Shown one piece after another: positions 26,684-36,326 of a stretch of 64,000 nucleotides of DNA. The notes beneath the pieces are model-generated. The model was not told the DNA's origin. It searched no databases and saw nothing but the letters and a program-made list of their open reading frames with translations. Positions within the stretch are counted from its first letter, which is position 1. Each line of letters opens with the position of its first letter. The stretch is taken from assembly GCF_026004075.1 (NCBI RefSeq), contig NZ_BPIK01000002.1:434001-498000 (forward strand), written 5' to 3'. The position numbers were made by a program, and so were the translations under genes. Origin of the DNA: Meiothermus sp. Lineage in GTDB: Bacteria; Deinococcota; Deinococci; Deinococcales; Thermaceae.

Positions 26684-28715
26684 GCGGAATTCGTATAGCC
26701 CCTTCCACGTCGGTGCGCCGGACTTGTAAGCCATATTGGTTTAGTCGTTCCAAAACAGCGCCTGACGGATGACCGTAAGGGTTGTTTCCTACGCCAATCA
26801 ATGCCACCGTAGGCTGAAAATTCTGTAACAGATGGGTGCTGGTACTGGTCTCGGAGCCGTGGTGTCCTACCTTGAGAATGTCTACCGGTTGAGCCTCCCA
26901 GTAGATCTCGGCCGAAGCTGGGGCATCGCCGGTAAACAGCACCTTTCGGCCGTTGTACTCCAGAACAAACACCAGACTACGTGCGTTATCCTCGATCTCG
27001 AGGCCTTGAGGCCCAAGGAATCGCAGACGGGCTCCAGCCAGCATCAGCTCGGTTCCAGCACGAGCAAACAAAACCGGAACCCTGTGCAACTCAGCACTTC
27101 GATGCAGAGCATCATCCAGCGCGTCTCCCCGAACCCGGGGCCCACTGACCAGGGTACCGACCGGAAAATTCTCAATGATTTTTGGCAGCGCCTCCACATG
27201 ATCGCCGTCGGGATGGGTAGCGATGATCAGGTCGAGATCATCTACCGCCAAAGCCCTTAATGCCTGTTCTAGTCGCGGGTAAGCCCAGCCACGGCCCCCG
27301 TCTACCAGGATTTCCACTCCTCCAGGAAGCCGCACCAGAATCGCGTCGCCCTGACCCACATCAAGTTGCCAAAGCTCGGCGCGGGGCGGATACTGAGATA
27401 ACACAGAAGCCAGCACCGCTGTAGCAGTAAGTCCGCCGGCGTGTGACCAACCAAGATAACCATATAGCCCGAGCAGCAGAGGAAAAACGCCGAGGTAATA
27501 CAAACCGAACCCCAGTGGGCTGATCTCACCCCAGTGGAGCATGGGCCCGTTAGATAACCATCCGACGATATTCAGAATAAACGTACCCAGAATTTCGGTG
27601 GGGATGGCTAGTAAGCCACCCAACACAAGTTTGAGGAAGCCCAGAGGAACTATAACGCTAAGCAGTGGCAAAACCAGGAGGTTTGCAATAGGGGATATCA
27701 ACGGGAGTTGGTGGAAGTGGTGAAGTATGAGGGGAAGAATCAGGAGTTGAGCTGCCAGCGTGACAGCCACCGAAGACCATACCCACTGCTTCCAGCCCTC
27801 GAGCCGCGGTATACGTGGAAGCACCAGGGCCATACCCAGTACAGCCAAGTAGGAAAGTTGGGCGGAAAGGCTGAAGATGGCGTGGGGCTCGAGTACCAAT
27901 TGCACAAACAAAGCCAATGCCAATGCGGACAGAAGCGTTACCCGGCCACGCCCCATGAATAGCCCCAACAACACCAGACTGGCCATGATTACTGCCCGCA
28001 CCAGCGAGGGCTGGGGCCCGACTAGCCACAGATATAGCAAAAGTAAAGCAATGGTTACCAAATAGCGCCAGACTCCAAGCCAGTAAAGCAGCAGCACGAA
28101 GAAGCTGGTCAGAATCCCCACGTGAAGACCTGATAGGGCCAGCGCATGAGCCAGACCGGCTCGCTGGAACTCTCCGTAAGCCTCGCCTAGATCGCGCCGT
28201 TCCCCCAGGGTTAAGGCAGAGATCAGGGCGGCTACAGAAGGGGAAAGCCCAGCCAGGAGCTGGTTTTTTAGGTGTAGCGAGGGGTTGTATGGAAGGGACT
28301 CATAACGCACCACTCGACCAGCACGCAAGACTGCAGTGACGCCCAGCCCGCGCAGCCAGGTTTGCTGATCGAACCCTCCCGGGTTACGCTTGGTGACGGG
28401 GCGCAGCAAATGGCCTTCCAAGGTGTAGAACCCATCCCGTAGCCTGGGGAAATAATGCACATATACCCGTCCTTGCGATGTGTGTAGAAACCCCTCTTGT
28501 AAAGTTCCTTCGAGACGCACCCATTGCCCGATTTGAGGGGTCCACGGATCTTTAGCCCAGTTCAGGTGCAGTATCACCAGCATATAGGCCAGAAGACCCA
28601 ACCAGCGCGCTATTTGCGAGAGCCAGAGCCCGCCCAGTAAGCCCACGAAGGCCAGGGGGGTGAGCTGGCTAAGAGCCCCCAGCAAAGCGCCTAGCCCCAG
28701 GGCGAGGGGGATCAT
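26676..28715 (-). CDS. comEC: Competence DNA-uptake channel ComEC/Rec2
   Basis: 679 residues. The N-terminal third has hydrophobic helices around a soluble OB-like part; the competence domain includes LTLGERRDLGEAYGEFQRAG and ALSGLHVGIL. The C-terminal part is an MBL domain (LDVGQGDAILVRLPGG, ATHPDGDHVEAL, LKVGHHGSETSTS) that may degrade the non-transported strand. It forms the inner-membrane channel for natural transformation, strong in Thermaceae. It overlaps comEA by 4 nt. Confidence 0.95.
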   Translation of the reverse strand: MIPLALGLGALLGALSQLTPLAFVGLLGGLWLSQIARWLGLLAYMLVILHLNWAKDPWTPQIGQWVRLEGTLQEGFLHTSQGRVYVHYFPRLRDGFYTLEGHLLRPVTKRNPGGFDQQTWLRGLGVTAVLRAGRVVRYESLPYNPSLHLKNQLLAGLSPSVAALISALTLGERRDLGEAYGEFQRAGLAHALALSGLHVGILTSFFVLLLYWLGVWRYLVTIALLLLYLWLVGPQPSLVRAVIMASLVLLGLFMGRGRVTLLSALALALFVQLVLEPHAIFSLSAQLSYLAVLGMALVLPRIPRLEGWKQWVWSSVAVTLAAQLLILPLILHHFHQLPLISPIANLLVLPLLSVIVPLGFLKLVLGGLLAIPTEILGTFILNIVGWLSNGPMLHWGEISPLGFGLYYLGVFPLLLGLYGYLGWSHAGGLTATAVLASVLSQYPPRAELWQLDVGQGDAILVRLPGGVEILVDGGRGWAYPRLEQALRALAVDDLDLIIATHPDGDHVEALPKIIENFPVGTLVSGPRVRGDALDDALHRSAELHRVPVLFARAGTELMLAGARLRFLGPQGLEIEDNARSLVFVLEYNGRKVLFTGDAPASAEIYWEAQPVDILKVGHHGSETSTSTHLLQNFQPTVALIGVGNNPYGHPSGAVLERLNQYGLQVRRTDVEGAIRIPLR

Positions 28716-29074
28716 AGGGTAACCAAGGGACGCAGTCGCTCCAACAGCTTCGAACCCACGCCCTTGATGCGGTCGAGCTCATCGATGGAACGGTAAGGAC
28801 GACCCTCGATGATGCGCTGGGCGAGTGCAGGGCCAATGCCAGGCAGGCTCTCGAGCTCGGCTTGACTAGCAGTGTTGAGACTGACCTTGTCGACCTCGGG
28901 CAAAGCGGGGCCGGGCTTTAGGGCTGGCGGAACTGATGCCGAGGCAGCCGTGGGGGAGGCTTTGAGCTCGACGGGGGCAAAGCGCACACTCAGATTGGGC
29001 CAGAGGCTTGCTAATCCAAGCCCAAGTACCACAACCACATAAGCTGTGCTTAGCCACCGCTTCATAAGACCCAA
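28712..29074 (-). CDS. comEA: Competence DNA receptor ComEA
   Basis: 120 residues: one N-terminal membrane anchor (AYVVVVLGLGLASLW), a Pro/Ala-rich linker, and a C-terminal helix-hairpin-helix domain (VSLNTASQAELESLPGIGPA, then IDELDRIKGVGSKLLERL) that binds double-stranded DNA. ATG 29065 three codons in is an alternative start. Same operon as comEC. Confidence 0.93.
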   Translation of the reverse strand: MGLMKRWLSTAYVVVVLGLGLASLWPNLSVRFAPVELKASPTAASASVPPALKPGPALPEVDKVSLNTASQAELESLPGIGPALAQRIIEGRPYRSIDELDRIKGVGSKLLERLRPLVTL

Positions 29075-29104
29075 AGGGGGTTATCTCACGGGTGCTGGGC
29101 AAGG

Positions 29105-29926
29105 TTAGTAGGGCTCAGATAAGCGCCACTGAATTAGCGCTAGTGAAAGACCGACGGCAATTACCCCTAGCGGAACCCAAATATCGCTGGTCAAGCCCAT
29201 GTTTACCACCAAATACCCAACTGTAACCACGGCCGTAATCAGCGCGGATACTTTTAGCAAGACCGAGATAATGCGCTGGGTTGGGCTAAGACTTTTGGCA
29301 GCAGTGTGCGCCATGGGCGTCGTGGTTACGCTGCTTTGCACCTCTTGAGTCGAGATGGTGGGGGTGGTTTTGGGCTCGGACACTCCGGTGGCCGTGGCAG
29401 ACCTGGGTGAGCCGTCGTAGGCCCAAATGGAGTTGGTGGGCTCGTCGGGCAGGGTTTTGGCTGGTTCGGTGATGTGGATCTGACTTGGAGCAGCCTCAAC
29501 TACCGGTGGCGCTTCTTGTGGTGTAGGGTAGGTGGGAGGAGGGGTGGGGGTGCTGGAGGCCCTGACCTCACCCTCGTCACGCACGTCGGGCGCTGGTGGG
29601 GGCGTTTCGACTTTTGAAGACCCCTCGGCCTTGGCCCTCAGGACATGTCCCTTAAGCGACTCCAGGAAGAGCTTTAGCTCCTCTTTTTGGAAAGCGGCTG
29701 GGGCGATGGCCATGAGGATTCCCTGGTCGCTCATGACATCCACGGTGCCCGTCTGCTTATTGACGCTAATGCGCTTGATTTGGGCAAGCTGTGCGCTCTG
29801 GTGGGCGTTGTCGTCTAAGTAAAACAATTCACGGCTGCTTAGGGCCAGAAGACCGCCAGGGCCCTCGAGCCGAGCAATGATCTCTGACTGGGCCAATTGT
29901 AGAAGGCGCTCATCGTATTTACCCAT
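29105..29926 (-). CDS. Membrane protein with N-terminal PH-like part and Pro-rich linker, unknown
   Basis: 273 residues from ATG 29926 (a frame eight codons longer begins with a cysteine-rich stretch unlike the rest). Residues about 1-85 alternate short beta segments and a final helix (RLEGPGGLLALSSRELFYLDD...QGILMAIAPAAFQKEELKLFLESL), like bacterial PH domains. Then comes a long Pro/Thr/Glu-rich linker and two transmembrane helices at the C-terminus (LLKVSALITAVVTVGYLVV; WVPLGVIAVGLSLALIQW). I do not recognise a named family. Confidence 0.6.
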   Translation of the reverse strand: MGKYDERLLQLAQSEIIARLEGPGGLLALSSRELFYLDDNAHQSAQLAQIKRISVNKQTGTVDVMSDQGILMAIAPAAFQKEELKLFLESLKGHVLRAKAEGSSKVETPPPAPDVRDEGEVRASSTPTPPPTYPTPQEAPPVVEAAPSQIHITEPAKTLPDEPTNSIWAYDGSPRSATATGVSEPKTTPTISTQEVQSSVTTTPMAHTAAKSLSPTQRIISVLLKVSALITAVVTVGYLVVNMGLTSDIWVPLGVIAVGLSLALIQWRLSEPY

Positions 29927-30058
29927 GAATAGCAGTCTACAACATACCAAGGCCAGCTTGCTTCATACTTCGCGCAAATTTCAGCCAAAGATGGTTCAAC
30001 CGTGCCTCCCGGGCACAAGGGCCGGTATTGTTGGATACTCTAAGAAAGAGGAAACCAG

Positions 30059-30739
30059 ATGACTTTTGCCCGACCAATGCTGCTAGGTCACCGTGGCTCA
30101 CCACATCGAGCCAAAGAAAACACCCTCGAGTCCTTTCGCAAGGCCCTGGAGACCGGCCTGGACGGCATCGAGCTCGACCTGCACCGCACCCGCGACGGGG
30201 TGCTGGTGGTGCACCACGACTTTGAGCTACAGGGCCAGCCCATCGCCGCGCTGGACTGGCCTACCTTGCAGCAACAAGCACCCTGGCTGCCCCGGCTCGA
30301 GCAGGTCTTTGCGCTGGCCGAAGAGTTTCCGCAGGCCTGGCTCAACCTCGAGCTCAAAAGCCAGCCCGGCCCTTCGGATGGGCGTGAAGCCCTGCTGGTG
30401 CAGGCCTTACACGGCTGGCCGGGCCGCGCGCGGGCCTGGATTAGCAGCTTCGACCCGCTGGCCCTGATCCGGCTGTACCGCTTAGGGGTGGGTGTACCGC
30501 TGGCCCTGCTCTACTCCGAGCCCGAGATGGAGGAACTGGTGCCCTGCCTGCCAGTGCAGGGGGTGCATCCGCAGGCCAATTTATTGAGCCGGGAAAAAGT
30601 AGAGCACCTAAAGGCTCGAGGGCTGTTTGTAGTCACCTGGACAGTTAACCAGGTCAAAGCCGCGCGGGAACTGCTGGATTGGGGTGTGGATGGGGTAATC
30701 GGCGATTGGCCCGAGCAGTTACTGGCCGCTCGAGGTTGA
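30059..30739 (+). CDS. Glycerophosphodiester phosphodiesterase
   Basis: 226 residues, cytoplasmic, no signal peptide. The GDPD catalytic set is present: LLGHRGSP (His), ENT, DGIELDLHRTRDGVLVVHHD (metal ligands E and D and the second catalytic His), and VVTWTVN at the end of the barrel. It hydrolyses deacylated phospholipids to glycerol 3-phosphate and an alcohol. UgpQ-like. Confidence 0.92.
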   Translation: MTFARPMLLGHRGSPHRAKENTLESFRKALETGLDGIELDLHRTRDGVLVVHHDFELQGQPIAALDWPTLQQQAPWLPRLEQVFALAEEFPQAWLNLELKSQPGPSDGREALLVQALHGWPGRARAWISSFDPLALIRLYRLGVGVPLALLYSEPEMEELVPCLPVQGVHPQANLLSREKVEHLKARGLFVVTWTVNQVKAARELLDWGVDGVIGDWPEQLLAARG

Positions 30740-30793
30740 TCTGACCGCGGATTTTGCACCTGACTTACCTGATTCTTGCGCTAGTCTTTTGAT

Positions 30794-30988
30794 ATGCATG
30801 AAGTGCAGTTCAAACTTATTGCCGCCACCGATCCCGATATATTTCAGGAACGCCTCAACCGCTTTGTAGAGAATCTTCCAGAGGAGGCCCTTCTGGTAGA
30901 TGTGAAGTTTTCCACCTCCCAGACCGGCTCGCAAACCACCTATGCCGCCTTGGTGCAGTACAAGTCGGTTGAGGCGTGGAAGGAGTAG
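30794..30988 (+). CDS. Cse60-like small protein
   Basis: 64 residues. The arrangement of an N-terminal helix after a short strand (VQFKLIAATDPDIFQERLNRF) and a final VDVKFSTSQ...YAALVQY strand pair matches the short proteins annotated as Cse60 (sporulation protein, named from Bacillus). In a non-sporulating thermophile the role is unknown. TAGTCT six bases before the ATG suggests a leaderless message. Confidence 0.65.
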   Translation: MHEVQFKLIAATDPDIFQERLNRFVENLPEEALLVDVKFSTSQTGSQTTYAALVQYKSVEAWKE

Positions 30989-30995
30989 GGGAGAC

Positions 30996-32015
30996 CTAGG
31001 CCACCTGCAGGGTCTGCTCGATGCGCTGTAGGGCCAGGGGAATGTCTTCGTCTTGTAGGTCGCGGTGGGTGACGAAGCGCACCCGGCGGGGCCCCATGGC
31101 GTTGGCCAGCACGCCCAGCCCGCGCAGGCGCTGGACGAAGGCCGGGGCCTGGGGTATCTGCACGTACACCATGTTGGTCTGCACGGTTTGCAGGTCTACC
31201 TCGAGGTGAAGCCGCAACAACCCCTCGGCCAGGGCCCGGGCCATCTGGTGGTCGCGGGCCAGGTGTTGGGGGCCTTCGGTCAGGGCCAGGATGCCCGCCG
31301 CGGCCAGCACCCCCGCCTGCCGCATGCCGCCGCCCAGCAGCTTGCGGTAGCGCCAGGCCTCGGCGCGGTATTCCTTGGGCATCAGCAGGATGGAGCCTAC
31401 CGGCGCCCCCAGTCCTTTGGACAGGCAGATGGAGACGGTGCGGAAGCCTTTGGCAAGCTCGAGCGGGGTGGTGTGGAGCGCCACGACCGCATTGAAAAAA
31501 CGCGCCCCGTCCAGGTGGGTGGGCAGCCCGGCCTGTTCCGCCACCTGCTGAATGGCCCGCTGCACGGCGATGGGCACCACCGTGCCGCCCGCGGTGTTGT
31601 GGGTGTTCTCCAGGGCAATCAGGCCGGTGGGAGCCTGGTGCACCGAGGTGTGGATGGCGGCCCGCACGGCCTCGGGGTCGGGTATGCCGTAGGGGGCCTC
31701 TACCAGCCGGATGGTTCCGCCCGAGAGCACCGCCAGCGAGCCCGGCTCGTACTCGTAGATGTGGGCCCCTTTGGGGGCGATCACCTCCTGCCCGCGCTTC
31801 AGGTGCAGCATCAGGGCCACCTGGTTGGTCATGGTGCCGCTGGGCATGAAGAGGCCGGCCTCAAAGCCCAGCATCTCGGCGGCCAGGGCCTCGAGGCGGT
31901 TCACGGTGGGGTCTTCACTGTACACGTCGTCGCCGACCTCGGCCTCGGCCATGGCCTTGCGCATGGCCGGGGTGGGCTGGGTTACGGTGTCGGAGCGGAG
32001 GTCAATGGTGCGCAT
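30996..32015 (-). CDS. Low-specificity L-threonine aldolase
   Basis: 339 residues, PLP enzyme (fold type I) that splits L-threonine to glycine and acetaldehyde. [21 protein letters not shown] is the family start; [27 protein letters not shown] (PLP-ring Asp) and [14 protein letters not shown] (Schiff-base lysine) are intact. ATG 32015 is chosen over an unsupported 77-codon extension. TAGTAT seven bases upstream suggests leaderless transcription, divergent from the acyl-CoA dehydrogenase gene. Confidence 0.93.
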   Translation of the reverse strand: MRTIDLRSDTVTQPTPAMRKAMAEAEVGDDVYSEDPTVNRLEALAAEMLGFEAGLFMPSGTMTNQVALMLHLKRGQEVIAPKGAHIYEYEPGSLAVLSGGTIRLVEAPYGIPDPEAVRAAIHTSVHQAPTGLIALENTHNTAGGTVVPIAVQRAIQQVAEQAGLPTHLDGARFFNAVVALHTTPLELAKGFRTVSICLSKGLGAPVGSILLMPKEYRAEAWRYRKLLGGGMRQAGVLAAAGILALTEGPQHLARDHQMARALAEGLLRLHLEVDLQTVQTNMVYVQIPQAPAFVQRLRGLGVLANAMGPRRVRFVTHRDLQDEDIPLALQRIEQTLQVA

Positions 32016-32048
32016 AGGCCCTATACTACTGCTGAAAGCGGGGTTGTT

Positions 32049-33653
32049 ATGGAACACCAGTCCTATGCCTATGGCAAGAACCACTGGGCTTTGGAGCCCG
32101 ACCTCCCCGGCATTCTGAGCCGCTACTGGAAGGGCTGGAGCGCGCACCAGTCCGAGCTCGAGCGCTTTGGGGCACTGGCCGGGGGCGCGGCCTACCGCAT
32201 CGCCGACCACGTGGACAAGGAAGCCCGTCCGGTGCTGGTGATGCACGACCTGAACGGCCAGCGCATTGACCGGGTGCGGCTATCCCCGGCCCAGGAGGCC
32301 CTCAACCGCGAACTGGCCGCCATGAACCGGGCCCCCTACCAGGGGGGAAGCTGGCACCTGCATTTCGCCCAGGGCTACCTGCTGGCCGACCCCGGCCTCT
32401 ACTGCATCCAGACCATCACCAACGCCACCCTCTACGCCATCCACAAATACGCCCCCCAGTTTGCCCGCTGGAAGGAGGAGCTCTTAGCGGGCCGGGCTTT
32501 TGGCGCGACCTGGATGACCGAGGTGCAGGGCGGCTCCGACCTGGGGGCCAACCAGGTGCGGGCGGTGCCCGAGGGGGCGGTCTGGCGGCTGTGGGGCGAC
32601 AAATACTTCTCCAGTGGGGCCGGCCTCACCGACTACGCCATCGTCTCAGCCCGGCCGGAGGGCGCACCGGCAGGGCCCAAGGGCGTCGCGCTGTTCCTGG
32701 TGCCACGGCTGGACAGCCAGGGCCGGCTCAACTACCGGGTGCGACGCCTCAAGGACAAACTCGCCACCCGTGCGGTGCCCTCGGGCGAGGTGGAGTTTGA
32801 AGGGGCCGAGGCCCACCTGATCGGGCGGGCCGAGGAGGGCATCTACTACATCCTGGAGACCCTTACCCTCTCGCGCCTGGCCAATGCCTGCGGGGCCATG
32901 GGGCTGGCCCGAAAGGCCCAGCTCGAGGCCCTCTTCCGGGTGCAGACCCGCCGGGCCTTCGGCAAAAAACTGGAGGAACACCCCCTGGTGCGCCGCGACC
33001 TGACCGACCTGGCGGTGCGCATCGCCGGCGGCCTGGCCCTGACCTTCCGCGCGGTGGCGGCCTGGGACGAGGCCTGGCAGGAGACCCCGCCCTACAGCCC
33101 CCGCTACCACTACGCCCGGCTGCTGGCCCACCTGGCCAAGGCCCGCACTGCCGAGCACGGCACCTACTGCACCCAGTTGGGCATGGAGCTTTTCGGCGGG
33201 GTGGGCTTCGTGGAGGACTTCGCCATTGCCCGCCTGGCCCGCGAGGCCCTGATCACGCCCATCTGGGAAGGCCCCGCCAACGTGCAGGCCCTGGACACCC
33301 TCGAGGTGCTCTTCCGCAAAGGCGCCGCTGAACCCTTCCTGGCCGAGTTTGGCGCCAAGCTCGAGGCCATACCAAGCGAGGAGGCCCGACAGGCCCTGGC
33401 CCGCCTGCGCCATACCCTGGATTACCTACAAACCCTGTCCCCCGAAGAAGCCCAGTGGCACGCCAAAGAAGCCCTGCGCACCCTGGCCGATGCGGCCGCC
33501 GTGGCCCTGCTTTACGAGCTGGGCAGCGAGCGCCACGCCAGGCTGGCGGCCCTGTACGCCCGGCGCTTTCTGGCCCAGGAGGAATACCCGGCATGGGCCA
33601 TGCAGGATGAAGCGCTGTGGCGGGTTGCTCTGGAGCCTACGCCCGCCGCTTGA
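32049..33653 (+). CDS. Acyl-CoA dehydrogenase (AidB-like subgroup)
   Basis: 534 residues, longer than the ~380 of simple acyl-CoA dehydrogenases and fitting the AidB/large group. FAD-binding blocks are [16 protein letters not shown] and [20 protein letters not shown]; the C-terminal dimer region has [20 protein letters not shown] and [33 protein letters not shown] 32049 gives the family N-terminus; a much longer open frame upstream is antisense to the aldolase gene. Substrate unknown. Confidence 0.9.
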   Translation: MEHQSYAYGKNHWALEPDLPGILSRYWKGWSAHQSELERFGALAGGAAYRIADHVDKEARPVLVMHDLNGQRIDRVRLSPAQEALNRELAAMNRAPYQGGSWHLHFAQGYLLADPGLYCIQTITNATLYAIHKYAPQFARWKEELLAGRAFGATWMTEVQGGSDLGANQVRAVPEGAVWRLWGDKYFSSGAGLTDYAIVSARPEGAPAGPKGVALFLVPRLDSQGRLNYRVRRLKDKLATRAVPSGEVEFEGAEAHLIGRAEEGIYYILETLTLSRLANACGAMGLARKAQLEALFRVQTRRAFGKKLEEHPLVRRDLTDLAVRIAGGLALTFRAVAAWDEAWQETPPYSPRYHYARLLAHLAKARTAEHGTYCTQLGMELFGGVGFVEDFAIARLAREALITPIWEGPANVQALDTLEVLFRKGAAEPFLAEFGAKLEAIPSEEARQALARLRHTLDYLQTLSPEEAQWHAKEALRTLADAAAVALLYELGSERHARLAALYARRFLAQEEYPAWAMQDEALWRVALEPTPAA

Positions 33654-33657
33654 GGAT

Positions 33658-35673
33658 TCAGTCCAGGGCCTCGAGCCGCACCGGGTTGGAGTGGAAGGTG
33701 GAACCCTCGCCCATGTCGGTCAGGTGTTCGCCGGTGAGCCAGTTGATGCCCTTGCCGTCCGGCGCGGGCTTTTCCCACCAGGTGCCCTCCAGCACCACCG
33801 TGCCCCGGATGGGGGCCTCGCTCACCCGCACCCGCCGCACCACCGAGCCGTGCTGGGAGCGCACCCGCATCTGCGCGCCGTCCAGCGCGCCAAAAGCCCG
33901 TGCGTCCTCGGGGTGTACCAGCAGGGTGGGCTCCCCCCCTTCGCCCTGCACCAGGCGCTCGATGTGCCCGTAGGTGCTGTTCAGAAAGTGCTTGGCGGGG
34001 GGGGTCATCAGGATGAGCGGGAACTCCGGGGTGGGCTCGGTCAGAATCACCTGCGGCGGGGGGTCGAACTGCACCTTGCCCGAAGGGGTGCAGGCCCGCT
34101 CGGTAAAGGGCTGGAAGCCGCGGGGGATGTTGAGCCGCAGGAAGCCCTCGGCCTTGAGGCGCTCGAGGGTGATGCCCTTTAGCCAGGGATGGTCGGTGTC
34201 TAGAAGCGAGCGGGCCAGGGTCTCGGCGTCCCAGTAGAGGGTGGGCTCCTCCAGGCCCAGCCGCTGGCCCAGCTCGGCGAAAACCCAGGTGTTGGGCCGG
34301 GCCTCGCCCTGGGGTGGCATCACCGCCTCGTTCCAGGAGAGGTAGTAGTGGCCGTAGGCGGTGTAGAGGTCGGGGTGTTCTAGAAAGGTGGTGGCGGGCA
34401 GCACGTAGTCGGCGTAGCGGGTGGTCTCGGTGAGGGCCTGCTCGAGCACCACCGTAAAAAGGTCTTCGCGCTGCAGGCCCTTTTGCACCAGGTCGGAGCG
34501 CGGGGCCACCACCGCGGGGTTGGAGTTGAAGACGAACAGGGCCCGGATGGGCGGTTCCAGGGCGGTGAGGGCGCTGCCAATCTGGGTCATGTTGACCTGC
34601 CGGGGCGGGGTGGGCCGGGCGGCCAGCAGGTGGGCGCCCCCCAGGTAGCGGCGGTTGAGGGCAAAGGCCCCCGAGGTGGTGAGCAGGGCCCCGCCCCCCG
34701 GGTACTGCCAGGCCCCGGTAATGGCCGGTAGCAGAATCACCGCCCGCAAAGCGCTGGCCCCGCCGGGGTGGCGGGTCAGGCCGTAGCTGGTGCGGATCAG
34801 GCTGGCCCTGGCCTGGGCGAACTCGAGGGCCAGCCGCTCCACCGTTTCGGCGGCTACCCCTGTGACAGCCTCCACCCTCTGCGGCGTCCATTCTTCCGCC
34901 ACCTGCATAAAGGCCTCAAAGCCGGTGGTCATGCGGGCGATGTAGGCCCTGTCGTGCAGCCCGGCCTTCACAATGGCTCGAGCCATCCCATAGGCCAGGG
35001 CCGCATCGCTTCCGGGGCGAATCTTGATGTGCTCGTCGGCAAAACGGCTGGTCAGGTTTTCGTAGGGGTCAATGTGCACGATGCGGGCCCCGTTCTGACG
35101 GGCTTTTTTCAAAAACGGGGTCAGGTGGGTGTGGGTGTGCAGGCTGTTGATGCCCCACAGCAGAATAAACCTGGCCTGGGGGACATCTTCCGGGTCTACC
35201 CCATAGCGGTCGCCGTAGCTCCTCACCCAGGCTTCCCGGCCCGCCGTCGCGCAGATGGTGGTCTGAAGCTCGCTGGCCCCAAGCGCTCGGAAAAAGGTGA
35301 GGGAATGCTCGTACTGCATGAGCCCCATGGTGCCGGCATAGTGGTAGGGCAGAACGGCCTCGGGCCCGTGCGCTCCAATCACCTCGCGCAGACGCCCGGC
35401 AATCTCGTCCAGTGCGGTTTCCCAGCTCACCCGCTCAAACCGCCCCTCGCCCTTTTTGCCCACCCGCCGCAGCGGGTAGAGTGGGCGCAGGGGGTGGTGG
35501 TTGCGCTCGGGGTAGCGGTAGGTCTTGACGCAGGCGAAGCCCTGGGTGATGGGGTGGTGGGGGTCGCCCTCAATTTTGAGCAGGGTGTTGCTTTCCTCGT
35601 CAATGCTGGCAATCAGTGAGCAGGCATCGGGGCAGTCCAGCGGGCAGGTGACGCGGGCTTTGCGCACAGTCAT
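33658..35673 (-). CDS. Molybdopterin-dependent oxidoreductase (DMSO-reductase superfamily)
   Basis: About 671 residues. An N-terminal [4Fe-4S] site is formed by CPLDCPDAC and the Cys in GFACVK; the Mo-bisPGD domains follow (WGINSLHTHTHL, HIDPYENLTSRFADEHIKIRPGSDAALAYGMA), and the C-terminal molydopterin-dinucleotide binding domain has FPLILMTPPAKHFLNSTYG. No Tat signal is visible, so it is probably cytoplasmic. ATG 35673 has a TAGCAT element seven bases before it; ATG 35682 is the alternative. The start codon lies inside the block repeated upstream of the precursor genes. Confidence 0.9.
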   Translation of the reverse strand: MTVRKARVTCPLDCPDACSLIASIDEESNTLLKIEGDPHHPITQGFACVKTYRYPERNHHPLRPLYPLRRVGKKGEGRFERVSWETALDEIAGRLREVIGAHGPEAVLPYHYAGTMGLMQYEHSLTFFRALGASELQTTICATAGREAWVRSYGDRYGVDPEDVPQARFILLWGINSLHTHTHLTPFLKKARQNGARIVHIDPYENLTSRFADEHIKIRPGSDAALAYGMARAIVKAGLHDRAYIARMTTGFEAFMQVAEEWTPQRVEAVTGVAAETVERLALEFAQARASLIRTSYGLTRHPGGASALRAVILLPAITGAWQYPGGGALLTTSGAFALNRRYLGGAHLLAARPTPPRQVNMTQIGSALTALEPPIRALFVFNSNPAVVAPRSDLVQKGLQREDLFTVVLEQALTETTRYADYVLPATTFLEHPDLYTAYGHYYLSWNEAVMPPQGEARPNTWVFAELGQRLGLEEPTLYWDAETLARSLLDTDHPWLKGITLERLKAEGFLRLNIPRGFQPFTERACTPSGKVQFDPPPQVILTEPTPEFPLILMTPPAKHFLNSTYGHIERLVQGEGGEPTLLVHPEDARAFGALDGAQMRVRSQHGSVVRRVRVSEAPIRGTVVLEGTWWEKPAPDGKGINWLTGEHLTDMGEGSTFHSNPVRLEALD

Positions 35674-35844
35674 AAGAACCATGCTAAAAACCCGGATGGC
35701 GCCTGTCCATGCAGCGCTTACAATGCCTTAATGAAGGCTTTAGTTATGGCCGACCAAAGTAGTCCAAATCACACTGGGGGGGGTGTGTTGTTTTGCTATA
35801 CCAGTAGTGCCAGCGCTGGTATCGAAACCCCCAAAGGAGGAACC
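35666..35844 (+). promoter_or_regulatory. Repeated upstream block 1 with poly-G tract and dyad
   Basis: This stretch recurs before two other precursor genes (38752 and 40950 onward). It holds a run of eight G (35776-35783) flanked by CACAC and GTGTG, a -10-like TATACC (35797), and a dyad ATACCAG (35798-35804) / CTGGTAT (35816-35822) overlapping the palindrome CCAGCGCTGG (35810-35819). An AAAGGAGG ribosome-binding site ends 4 nt before the ATG. The -35 position falls in or near the G run. Confidence 0.65.
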
Positions 35845-36285
35845 ATGCAGCGAATCGTTCAATTCCTAACCATACTCACCCTGCTGATCCTTACCCCGGC
35901 CCTGGCCTAGGGCAGCCAATCCAGCTTGAAGCCAACCAACCCGGCCCTGGTGCTGCCGGTGGGGCAGGAGTTGAGCGATGAAGAGCTGGCGGAAGTGGAG
36001 GGACGGTGGCTTTGGGCCGCTATAGGTGCAGCAATGGGAGCTCACTCTGCCGTAAGTGCTTGTGAATGCAGCGGTTGGCGAGCAGTAGGTGCAGCCGTAA
36101 GCGGTGCGGCGCTAGGCGTGGTGGGTGGAGGCAAAGGTGAGCTTGTGGAGATAGCGTTTAATGCGGCGAGGCAGCTTGGCTCCAAGGTGGGCCAGGCAGC
36201 GATGGCAGGTGTGGGTGTTGGAACTGCATGGAGCACCGAAGTGGGTGTGCAAGCGGCAGGTAGGGCTTGGAGTTCCAATAGATAG
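35845..36285 (+). pseudogene. Sec/double-glycine bacteriocin-like precursor A, interrupted by TAG at codon 22
   Basis: The frame encodes MQRIVQFLTILTLLILTPALA, a Sec signal peptide, then TAG where two intact homologues and the fourth copy have CAG (Gln). Beyond it the frame stays open to 36285: SSLKPTNPALVLPVGQ, ELSDEELAEVEGR (double-glycine-like leader end) and a Gly/Ala-rich core (WLWAAIGAAMGAHSAV, later GGGKGELVEIAFNAARQLG) ending in Arg. The core has two Cys in SACECSG. It is either a recent nonsense allele or depends on read-through or internal restart (GTG/TTG codons near 35926). It is paired with the membrane protein at 36327. Confidence 0.75.
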
Positions 36286-36300
36286 TTTTGTGAGAGAAAC

Positions 36301-36324
36301 GGTTGCCCCCAAACGGGGGCAACC
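36301..36324 (+). promoter_or_regulatory. Intercistronic hairpin before the partner gene of precursor A
   Basis: GGTTGCCCCC and GGGGGCAACC form a perfect 10-bp stem around AAAC. It ends 2 nt before ATG 36327 and contains the only G-rich ribosome-binding candidate of that gene, so it may hold back its translation or attenuate read-through. No T tract follows. Confidence 0.6.
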
Positions 36325-36326
36325 AG

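Noticed and set aside
31065-32048. N-terminal extension of the acyl-CoA dehydrogenase
   Set aside because: The extension is antisense to the threonine aldolase; the family N-terminus begins at ATG 32049.
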